Assembly: GCA_022985045.1 (NCBI GenBank) | Contig: CM040968.1 | Coordinates: forward strand, 14,122,620-14,186,619 | From: Macadamia tetraphylla | Taxonomy: Eukaryota; Streptophyta; Magnoliopsida; Proteales; Proteaceae | Length of the DNA: 64,000 nucleotides | Reading direction: 5' to 3' | Shown here: positions 40,101 through 52,100 of the stretch, in pieces | Numbering within the stretch: the stretch's first letter is position 1 | Layout of the letters: each line of letters opens with the position of its first letter | The notes under the pieces: model-generated | The model's database searches: none | Seen by the model: only the letters and a program-made list of their open reading frames with translations | What the model was told of the DNA's origin: nothing | Translations under genes and position numbers: made by a program

Positions 40101-43100
40101 TCTGATGGTTTTGTCTTTGCTGGAGATACTGCCCAAACTATTGCCAGGGGGATTGATTTCAGATTCCAAGATATAAAATCTCTGTTCTTCAAAGAGTTCC
40201 TTTCAGAGTCAGGAAGTGATAACAATGAGAGAGTGAAAAGAAGTAGCCAACCGCGTGTCTCAGAGATTTTCCATTTAAACCAGAACTTCCGAACCCATGC
40301 TGGTGTTCTCAATCTGGCACACAGTGTCATTGACCTTTTATACCGTTTCTTTCCTCACTCTATTGATGTTTTAAGCCCCGAGACAAGTCTTATATCTGGA
40401 GAAGCTCCTGTGTTGCTTGAATCTGGAAATGACGAAAACTCAATTATAACTATTTTTGGCAATAGTGGAACAATCTCTGGAAGTATGATTGGCTTCGGAG
40501 CTGAGCAGGTCATATTGGTACGTGATGATTCTGCAAAGAAGGAAGTCTCTGACCATATTGGAAAGCAAGCTCTTGTTTTAACAATACTTGAGTGCAAAGG
40601 ACTTGAGTTTCAGGTAAGCATTTATTTTAATTTCCATCTTGTGAAACATAATTTCCTTCCATGTCTTATTCATTATGGAAGTCTCTTAATTGACAAGGTT
40701 TCAAATGCGTACTATGAATGCCTAGTTGATGTACCTTTCCATAGAGACCTGAGCTTGATAACTGTACGAAATAAAAGACTTTTTTGTATAAGAAAAAACT
40801 TTAGTAGAATAGTGGAGATCAATGAGTATAGACTGAAGTTCATTGTTCGATGAGAAGGATTATTTATAATTGATAAAGTAGACCTAATTTTCTTCTATTG
40901 CAGGATGTACTGCTATACAACTTTTTTGGCACATCTCCTTTCAAAAATCATTGGAGAGTTGTGTATGAGTACATGAAAGAACAGGATATGCTTGATGCCT
41001 CTTTACCAAGGTCATTTCCAAGTTTCAATAAGGCAAAACATAATGTTCTTTGCTCTGAATTGAAGCAGTTATATGTGGCTATAACTCGTACAAGGCAAAG
41101 ATTGTGGATCTGTGAGAACATAGAGGTGTTGTCCAGACCTATGTTTGATTACTGGAAAAAGTTGTGCCTAGTGCAAGTTAGAAAACTTGATAGCTCACTT
41201 GCACAGGAGATGCAAGTTGGAAGCAGCAAAGAGGAGTGGCGTTTACGTGGCATCAAGGTAAAAAATTGTACGATTTCACTCTCTCTTTCTTCACTTTTTT
41301 TTCTTTTAAGGTGGGGGTGGTGGTAGGTGTTGTCACCATTGGATAGTTTGGAAACCTTGTGGATTGTCTACATACCAAATTTGATGGTCTATCTTAACCA
41401 TATGATCCAACATCTAGTGGATTTGTCCTTCTATAGTGTAGGGAAATAGGTGTTTTTGAAGTTGCTCAATTGATAGATTCCTTATAAAACAGGAAAAATG
41501 TCGGTTAAAAAATGAGCTGGAAAGAATGACAGTGGTCCCAATCTTCTGACAGAAGTCATATCTATCCACATGTCTGGAAGATCTATTGCAATAAGTTAAT
41601 AAATCTTTCTGTTGGGATATACCTTTGTTGTTTATTAGTTCGCATCTTGCACTGATTGCAGCTTGCTTGATAATGTCAGAGTGTACCTTTGTTTGTCCTA
41701 CGTTACCATTTGTACAAATTTTGGTTTTGTCACAGCTATTTGATGAGGGGAATTTTGAGATGGCTACAATGTGCTTTGAAAGAGCTGAAGACACTTACAG
41801 GGAGAAATGGGCTAAAGCTGCTCGTCTTCGAGCTGATGCTGACCGCATGCATGGCTCTAATTCTGAAATGCGGCGTATTGCTCTTTCAGAAGCTGCAGAT
41901 ATTTATGAAGAAATTGGTAGAGCTGCGTCTGCTGCCAAGTGTTTTGTTGACTTGGAGGAATTTAAAAGGGCAGGTGTGCATATTTTTGTATTGAATGTTC
42001 AGATCATTCCTACTATACTTTCATCTCTTATATGTTTTGAGTCTTCTGATGAACTGTTTTTGCTTGCATGACCATTTTTGAATTGGCATTTGGCAATTAC
42101 AGGAATGATAATCATTTATTCCTGTACTGCTCAAGGCTGACCGCCTTTATTTGATTTGATGTGATCCAATTTCACTAAATTATTAACTCAAGTTATACTA
42201 AGTGAAGATCTCTTTCCATCTGATATGTTGGTTAAAGTGCAATCTTAGAAGAAAATTTTTCCTATACTAACAAAAACCTAATTGTGGCAATTTGTCCGTT
42301 TGATCATCCTGAATTTTATAATAAATATCTTACATGGGGCTACCTAGTGATAGATATTAATATGTGACGTGTAACACATGTAATGGCTCTTTATGCCTCT
42401 TCTATGACAAGAGCCTCATTATGTCTTGTGAAAAAAAAAAAAAAAAAATTAAAAGATGGAGACTTGATAAAGATTGGAGAAAGTCATTGAGGTATTCCTA
42501 TCTTAACTGACCTTTAATTTCTAGTGATTTGAGTATCACCTAACAATGCACCATAAGAGGCATACACTGAGAATTTTATAGCTTTATTCTGTAGTTTATG
42601 TAGAAAATTAAGTGCAGATCTAGAACTGGGTGTTAGAATCTTTGGTTTCTTTGTAGTCCTACAAATTTTGTAGCATTTATTTTAATTTTGGTGATGATAG
42701 AACTGAAAATATTGCTGTATGAACTCTTGTTGTGCATATTGCTCTGCTTAAATCACATTATTTCCTACCAGATCTTCAATTTTTCTCTTGAGAGCTTTGT
42801 GTCCTTTCTCAGCATTTGAGCCACTGGGTAGATCTCAATTTGTTAAAATATCTCCTCCTATTAAAAGATTTTTGTTGCATCCATGCCCATATGAGATGCA
42901 TAGCAAGCAAAAATAAAAAGATAGCTACTTAGGAACATCATTCCTGTATTGAAATTAATTATAATAAATAATCACTAACATACGCAGTTTGATATAGTAG
43001 TTTAACATACATTACCCAGGCAAGACACCTATATCTAGTAGTGAAATACACTAGTCGGAACACAATCAAGCTTCCTGACCCATTCTGCCCTCTCCCATGG

Positions 43101-46100
43101 CCAGTCCCCCTCCGGTGGACTCCATAGCTCGAAATCTCGCCAAAATCGAAATTTCCGAATTTCAAAATTTTTTTTTTGGCCGAAACGAAATAAGGCCCAA
43201 AATAACATTTGTACAAAATTTTGGTCGAAATTTCGGTAACGTTTCGGTATCTCGCCTGTCTCAGTACATTCCATGTGTTATAAATACCATATCTCGAAAT
43301 TTGAAATTTAAACTCTGTCTCACCTGTCTTGGTGGTTTCGATTCCATTTGCATATTTTGAAGGAAAAACACTCCAACAAGCCCTCTAATTTGCCACATCA
43401 TTATACATTTTGACTTCCATTGGACTCCTACAAAGATCTACACATTCAAAGCTTAGGAAAGGTAAAGTTCTTTCTCCAAAATCAGCTAAAATTTTCAGAA
43501 GAGTTCGACGGTTGCTGCCAAACAAAGGTGCAACTCTAAAACAATGTCATGTCCTAATATTTTTGTATTTTTATATTCTAATATGTTTATTAACCTGAAA
43601 ATAAGTTACCCACCAAGTTTCAGGTCAAAATATGGCCGTTTGACCACAGAAACAGTCAATCGAAAAAAAAAAATACACCATTTCGCAAACGAAACGAAAT
43701 TTCAGTTTCTGAACCCACCGAAACACCGAGACGAAACAAAATTTCGAACCTTGGTGGACTCCACCACCAGAATCCCTTCCCCCCTTCCTCGTCCCTCGTC
43801 CCTCGTCCCTCGTCCCTCGTCCCTCCACCCAGCCAGCCCCTCCCCTACCTCCCTTCCTCATTCCCCTCAGGCTCTTAAACTTTACACCTCCCTTTTTAGC
43901 CCTCCCACATTTTAGTCCCGAGATGGCATTTCCTTACACTATGCCCCTCCAATCCTAGTTGACAATGTTAAATTTGGTGCCGTTTGGCTTGGCTACTTGA
44001 CTCCGAGATACCAAAGTGGAAGAATTGTTTTGTAGGTCACTTCCTTGGTAGAAAACCTCCATTCAATATTGTCAAATCCTCACTTTCTAAGCAATGGAGG
44101 ATTATAGGTTGGTTGTATACTTATCTCTTTGATAACGGGATCCTTGATCTCCAGCTTCTCCGATGAGGGCGTCAAATTGAATGCTCTTAAAGGTGGACCT
44201 TGACTGGTTGGAAGGAAGCCAGTCTTGCTCCACCAATGGGACCAGCAAACTCAGCTCTACAAGGTGGATCTTCAATCCATTCCTCTTAGGATTGCCCTAC
44301 CCAATCTACCTCTTCATTACTGGTGTACGGAAGGGTCAAATATTGTTGGTTCGGTTATTAGACACCCCCTCTAATTTGATGAACACACCAAAAAGATGGA
44401 TAGGCTTGCATTTGCTCGTATTTTGAAGTATCTCCTCATTCCTCCATCAATAACATGGCTGGAGAGGACTTCTTGTTCTAGCAAGCCATCTCTGACGAAT
44501 GGTTGCCTCCCCATTGTTTGATATGCAAGGTTTAAGTGCACCCTACTAAGTTATGCACCCCTAAAACCTTTATTGAAGTTGTTAATCCAATTGAAATTGC
44601 TTTTGAAGCTCTGTTTGTCTCCTCTCTCTCGGATGTTGTTGAGGCCATGCACGAATCCAGTATCAGCATTTGAGCTACCCATCGCCACCTCATCTTGAGT
44701 CTCTTCCTCTTACGGTCCTAGTCATGGCCGGAGGATGCTCAAGCACCACCATCGTGGAAGAAAACCGGCTTGTTCGGTCTCTTGTCAACGCCAAGCTCCG
44801 GGGATTCCTGCTAGGGATCCTTCTTCTGAAACGTTATACCCTTGTGACCTATTGGCCATTGGATCTAATTGCTTCACAATTCTCCAAGCTCTCTCGGACT
44901 TTGAAATGGAAGGAGAAGTCAGTATGCCAGTCTCGAACGCTACTTCCTATCACTCGACCAATCCACATCACCTTTGCCCTTTGCCTGATATCCTTCCTTC
45001 TTTTGCCTCTGACCCCCTTTCCTCTTACCCTGTTGCCAGGAATTCTGGACAAACGAACCTTCTTTCCTTTGCCATAGCTATTGATGAGTTCTTCCCATCA
45101 CTATCCTCTCCCTTCTTCATTACCCTATTTGCTTCCTCTACCTTTTCCTAAGGCTGACTAACCCTTTGGTCTTCTCATCTCTTCTAGATTTAAACCCCCC
45201 AAACCGGTGCATTCCCTTCCCATAACTCACAATCAATTTGGCCCCAATTTACCCCTTTGAACCAACTATCCCCATCCTAACTGGAACCCATCTAACTCGA
45301 CCTAAGATATCACTATTACCCACTTGCTAGATATACTCCAAACCTGATGGTCGATTGTTCCAAATCCACCATCTTAGATCCCTCTCTTAACCCGGCCACC
45401 CCTTCTCCCTCACCCGCACCCCTCGATGCTCTTGGACATCCACCACGAGCTCTTCATCTAGGTTCTCGTCAGCACTTGTTGCAGGTTCTTTCTTGGCCCT
45501 TCCAACCAGACATGTCTATTCTAATCTATCTCATTCTAGGTAGATTTGTTGTACCCTTCCAAGCTCTTCGCTTGGTTGTCGTCCCTCTTCACCAGCATCC
45601 ACTACCATTTGGCCTTCTCCAAGATTTGAGCAGCTCCACCGCCACTTTCCGCTAGTACCCACTACTGACCACCTGTGCTATCCTCCTGCTTCCCTTTCAG
45701 TCATAGCAGCCCCTTTAGTGGCCTCTGGTTCTCCTCAGTCAGATGTCTCTTCTTGCCTTGCCCTTCCAGCCACTGTAGTTCCTCTGACTGCCTTTGGCTC
45801 TCCTTTGACTCATCCGGCAAATCCTTCACAACATACTACTGCCTCCCCACCCCAGCACTACTCCCCAAAATGTTGCTACTATCAGCTCTCCCTCTAGATC
45901 GAATCCTCTAAAGGAATACAGGAGACGCCATAAAGATCCAACCTACCACGGATAATTCCGTTAGCATCTACGTTGGTGCAACTTGCTCCAGTGAGCGTCA
46001 ATAGTCCCTCTTTCCAATCTCTCATTGATCCCCCGGCCATCTAGAATTTTTGAGGCCTCAACTCAGCTAAACATACTCACATTCGCTCTCATCTCAAGTC

Positions 46101-49100
46101 CTCGCATTGTAGATTTTGCTGCCTCCTTAAGACTAAATTTATTGAACACAATGCTTCCCAGATTGTTTCAAGCATTGCGCACTCTTTGGTGCTCTACGCC
46201 CTCTGCCCTAATAGTTGGATTTGGGTCTTTTGGATTTCCACCAAGTTCTCTATCTTGGTATTATCCTGCTCCCCTCAATCCATTCACCTTTCCGTTTCTG
46301 ACTCTAGTGGTGTCTTCAATATATATTTCACTGTGGTTTTTTATGCTTTTAACTATGCAACTGACAAATCTCTCCCCTCTGGGACGAGCTTCATTCCTTT
46401 GTGCCCTTTGTTGGCTCCCTTCCTTAGTTGGAAGGGACTTTAATGTGGTTAGGTTTAATTATGAAAAGCAGGGGTTCCTCTATTAACCTTGCCTTTTGTC
46501 GAAGCTTTTAATGACTGCCTTGATGACATAGTTATAAATGAGTTAAAGTTGTCAGGTACCAAACTCACTTGGCACAATCGTAGAAATGGGTCCGATAGAG
46601 TTTCTTGCAAGTTGTCCGAGCTCAGTAAATGAAGCTTGGCTAGCTTCATTCCCCTCTTCCCATGCTTCCTTCGGCCTCCCGACTATATCTGATCACTATC
46701 CCATTTCCCTCCATATCTATCCTTACATTTCCTTTGGGCCTAAACCCTTCAAATTCTTCGATATGTGGACTCATAATTGCTTGGACCTTTCCTGTTCAGG
46801 CTTTCTCCTCTCCCCTCATTGCCTTCTTTAGGAAGCTCAAAAATGTCAAAGCAACCATCAAATTCTAGAACTCCAACACCTTTGGCAACATTTATTCCTG
46901 TGTCTTTGTCTATAGAGACAAGCTCGCTTCCATTTGGGCTAGCCTTTAATTGGATGTCTATAACCATTCTCTTGCCACCGAAGAGAAATCCACCACCTTT
47001 GAGCTCTCTTCCTGAACTCCTCCCTAATTGTTTAGGAAGATAGCTTTCTTCGACAAAAATACAAGATTAAATGGCTTGAGCTTGGCGACTCCAACTCGGC
47101 CTACTTCCACCGCTCTCTCAAAGTCAGATCTAATGCCAATTCAATTCCCAGTCTTATTGCAAGAGATAGCTCTCTCCTACTCTCCCCAGATTCCATTAAA
47201 GCTAAGGCAGTTGACTAATTCAAAGATATCTTCAATCCCCCCTCATCCTAGTCCTCTCTCCCTCCTCTTCCTCCTCTCCTCAACAATTTCATCCCTAGTC
47301 ATCTTTTGGCTCCTCTCAGGCTATTCCTTCGAATGAAGAAATCTTGTCAGCAGTCGATTCCCTCAAGTCTGTCAAATCCCTTGGCCCTTATTGCTTCAAC
47401 ACGGGATTCTTTTTTTCCTATTGGGATATTATTCAAGAGGACCTCATCCAAGCCATTTGTAGCTTTTTCTTTGAACCTGATCAAATCAAAGGAGTGAATC
47501 ATACCTTCTTGTGCCTTATCGCTAAAAAAGATGGAGCCTTCTCCATGTCTGACTTCATCCTATCTCCCTTTCCAACATCCTTTACAAGTTCTTTGCCAAA
47601 ATCCTTTCTAACTGATTGCAAACTGTTATTGGTTAGCTCTAACCAATCCACTTTCATTACTGTAAGGAGCATCTCTAACTACATTATGCTCTGTCATAAG
47701 ATCGTGAGAGGTTTCGACATGAAATCCCATTCCTCCACTTGCTAATTAAGATTAACATCCATAAGGCTTTCGATTCCATCAATTGGGGGTTCATCTCCGA
47801 GGTCCTGTTTAGATGTCCTTTACCCCAGTATTTGTGCATTGGATCTACTCTTGCATCTCTTCCCCCGCTTCTCTGTTCTGCTAAATGGTAATCCTATTGG
47901 TTACTTCCCTTCTTCAAGAGGCATCCATCAAGGTTGTCCCACTCCCTTTTCCTCTTCTACCTTTCTCTTGAGGTCCTCTTTAGATCCATCCAATCCATAA
48001 TAATCTCCATCTCATCTCCCCCTCCCTAAATGAAAAGCCCTTAACATCGACCATCTTGCTTTCGCTATTGCTCTCATGATTTTCTCTAGCGTGGATAGAT
48101 CCTCCATTTAGTCCATTATGTCTTCCCCTTGGCTCTTTGAATACATGTCTGGCCTTAGTATCAACCTCCTTAAATTCTAACTCTTCCATGCTGGGGTCTC
48201 TAATGCATCCACAAACCATCTCCTTCAGCTGATTGGTTTCTCTATTGGGTCCCTTCCAGTTAAATATCTCGGCCTTCCCCGTATTTCTGATCTGCTCTCC
48301 GCCCACCGTTGCACTCCCATACTTGGCATCATAAAGGCCAACTTTGGAAGGGCAAACTCATCTTTATGCGGGGCACCTTGTTCTTGCCAAATTTGTGCTC
48401 CAATCTTGCTATTTATACTGGTCGGGCATCATTGTCCTTGTCACACCCTGCCTTCAATAGGCTAAGGCATGCGGCACTGGACACCTCACCGTATCCAGTC
48501 AGCTTGTTTCCCTAAGACCTAGACTAGGGCAGATCATAACATCACAATTACACTATTAAAGGTCAAAGTTCATATATACATGCACAGTCCAACAATAAGA
48601 TATTTTAAATAAGCTCCAGTGCCAACTAAGTGATAAGATATATATACAATTATCCAGGTGAGAGTTACATACCTTACAAAAAGAGAATATTTACACAGTT
48701 TACAATATCTTAATAGTAGACTATAGACAACAGAGTACACATCAGCGAAAATATATACAGACATAGGAATAGTCTATCCTATTCCTCAGAAGAACTGGTC
48801 TCCATAGGCATAGTCGTCACATCCATAGTCGGGTCCATGGTCGATTTCATCTTCTTGAAGATTGGCCAAGTCATCCATGGCCACTGTCTCATGATTAGAG
48901 CAGGAAGTCGGCAAAATACTAGTCTCGACATCTAGAAAAGTAAATAAGGGGGTGTGCACATCATGCTCAGTGAGGGGATGGGGGCAAGCAAGCAAAACAC
49001 AATACAAATGATGTAATGCATGCTCCATACCTTATATGATACTCATGAGTTCATTTAAAATTACACTACTTCCTAGTCCATTACTAAGTCTGAAAACAGA

Positions 49101-52100
49101 GGTATAGTGCTACGCAACATAGGTGGCATTCTCTACCCTGTACGTTGGGCCTAAGGAATACAAGCTCATTGCAGGCAGGAGTCAGCCAGTCCTGAAAAGA
49201 ACCTTGGTCCCCCAGCTAACCCCTAAGTTAGTAACCCCGGGCAGTCAAGTGTACAGTATGTTGTACCCTATTGCTATTTGTCTCTAGGTACAGTACGTCA
49301 TACCACGGAAGTGTACTGCTGATTAGGCAGCCACATATGTCAGGATTAGTCCGTACCTATCCCCTTATGGATAAGGTGTTGTAGCATTGGGATGTGATCC
49401 TAACCATATGCATCTACATGCATCCATAGCATCCGTAACATCCAATCACATATCCGTGGTCACAACTAGAACACCGACTTCTAAGCCCACGGTACCGAAA
49501 AGAACCTCAGCCACACCATGCCTCAGACCGTCAATATTACAATTATCACCACACAACTATCATACTACTCATCTATAATACTTCGATCACATCAAGTCGG
49601 TAAAATCATGCAACATGTGAAATATATAATTTTATATAAAATAAATCCATAACACAGTAACCATCACACTCCACATGAGCAGGCATGAATACAAAAGTAT
49701 AGAAACACTCCATAAAATAAAATAAACACCCACTCACCTTGGTGTCCAAATTCCTGAAATCTGATTTCTGGATTCGAATATTCTTTCTCTCCGCAACTTA
49801 TGCTTCCTATTTCACGGATAATTTAAATTATTATTTTTAGGACATAACCTACAATCCTATCCCAACCTGTCTAAATACATCATCCTAATTCCCAAATTCA
49901 ATTGAGCCTATGATTATTTTTCACTATACAATCAGGGTTTCCAGCTTCCCATACTATTGGGTCACGTGAAGGGAAACCACTAGGGGGTCCCACATTTGGT
50001 TGGGAAATTTTGGTCACAGTGGCAGTCTACTCAGAACTATAGATTCCCTACTACTGCCCTTCAATAGGGTCCATTTCTATTGGAATATTGTGTCTACAGG
50101 TCCCAATGCTGGGTTCAGGGCTTACAAACCATCCATAACAGGGATTTGACCTCTGGAATCTAATGTAGGCCTAGATTTGATAAGTCAAACTATACCCAAA
50201 CTGCAGGATGTTTTTTTAAACCAAAGAACAACTAACCCATTCCAACAATATAACAGATCAGATTAGAACATTCAGCAGGGCAAACCAGAACATTAATCGA
50301 TTCCCAATCAGTATAACATCAACCAGAATAGAATCAAATAGTAACAGGCTTTGCAGTACTTCAAAGAGACTCAAACCAGTCTAAAAACATGAACCATAGG
50401 CCAAGTAAACAGCAGAGAACTAATTAGACCTGTCGATCTCCAACCTTGACAGGTACAGTCACTAAAAGACAAAAAATAGGTGTTTTCTGATAATTTTAGA
50501 TTGACTGTCCAGAAACAATCCTAATCAGGGTCGATCTCCTCTTAGATAGAGAGGAAGAGTCGATCAAAATTGTGGCCTAAAACAAGGCCTAGATCTACTC
50601 TTACAGGCAGGGGCCGAATGCTGAAATCTGCAGAATTTCTGGGCAGAAAAGTGAGGAGAAATACCTGTAACGTGTAGCAGCAGCAGACCTTAAGAAATAA
50701 GCCAGAAAAATACTTGAAGAACAGTAGAGAAATCCACTCGGGCTTCACACCGCAGAGTGTCAACTGGATCAGACACCAGCCCATTGTTCTGTGATCAAAC
50801 ACACAGAGAAAACCAGTAGATGCATGGCAACGATCAGCAGCAAGTCTTTTTTTTCAAAAATCCAAATCGTGGGCATGTGGGAGCCCTGCTCCTTTATTTA
50901 TAATAATGATGGGGTGGGGTAATTACAATTTAGTAACTTGAAAGTTACTGGATACTAACATCTAGTTACTAAATCTGGAAAAGTAAACTAGGAAATAAAA
51001 CAACTGGAATTAGAAACTAACTTATGACTGAAAATTAGAAACTAACTAGGTACTGAAATTAGGAACTAAATATCCCTATCTAAAAAGGAAACTAAAGAAA
51101 AAGGAAAATAACTAGTAATCCCGTACTCAATCTTAGAACCCCTCTTTTAGACCCATAAAAGTGGCCTAATACACTCCAAACCATATGGACTGAAGGCCCA
51201 ACACATATACAACCCAACCCTAGGCTTATTCCTAATAAAACAAGCCTAGTTTGGTAATTAATCTGCATCAAAATGCCAACCGGTAGGTTGGCTGGGCACC
51301 AATCTGCTGGCCGATCGGGACCCACCGGTTCCCCCCTTTTTTTTTCTTCTGCAGAATTCAATTCTGCCTCTGCTGATTTGCACACTAATGTGTCTTAAAT
51401 TGGGTTTAACCGTCTTCCATAATTTTGTTGCATTCAAGAGTCAATAGAGAATAAATTGAATTCCAATTTGACCCATTTCTGAGTTCAAATTGTCCAACTT
51501 TTAAGTTGTATATTCAGTTTTACTAAAATTTAGCGTTTATCATAAATAGAGGAAATTTCTTTGGAACTGAACCAATTACCTAAGTTAATCACTTAATTAG
51601 GGTAGAATACAGGTGTTTTAAATCACAGATTTGGTATTCAATCTCTGACTAAACTTGTAATAGAAGTTTTAAAAAATAATTCATTGAACCCTTACTAAAT
51701 TCCACATCCAACTTAACCAAAATTCTGTTCTTAGGGATTTGACAGAATTTCTACCAAGAATTCTCTATTCCAGCCTTAACAGTATAATTTATTACTGAAA
51801 TAGGAAAATTCTTAGTCTTTAGGGTTTAGTAAGGTTAGGGTTTCCTCCATTTGGGTCCCTAGTAGCCCACAAAAATTAGGGCTTTCTCTACTGGGCAGCA
51901 TCTCAGTTCACAGGGATTCCCTAGAAGTCCCCAATTTTGTATAAATCCTAACCCTAGCTACCAATTTCATGTGTAATTACCCAATTAACCCTACTGTACT
52001 GGTCTGTATTACTCACCTGAGACTGATGCTGATCTAGCAAAATTCTAAAGTGCAGTAATTCTCTTCTTACTTCTCCTTCTCTTTTCCTTCTTTCCTTTTC

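Noticed and set aside
40614..40853. Extension of exon 9 to the stop at 40853
   Set aside because: A GTAAGC donor at 40614 and a matching acceptor before 40904 give the conserved GLEFQ-DVLLYNFF join. The extension is intron read-through.
44670..45151. Overlapping + strand ORFs of 135-138 codons
   Set aside because: They fall in the Pro/Ser-rich part of LINE-C ORF1. Frames change repeatedly, so no separate gene is supported.
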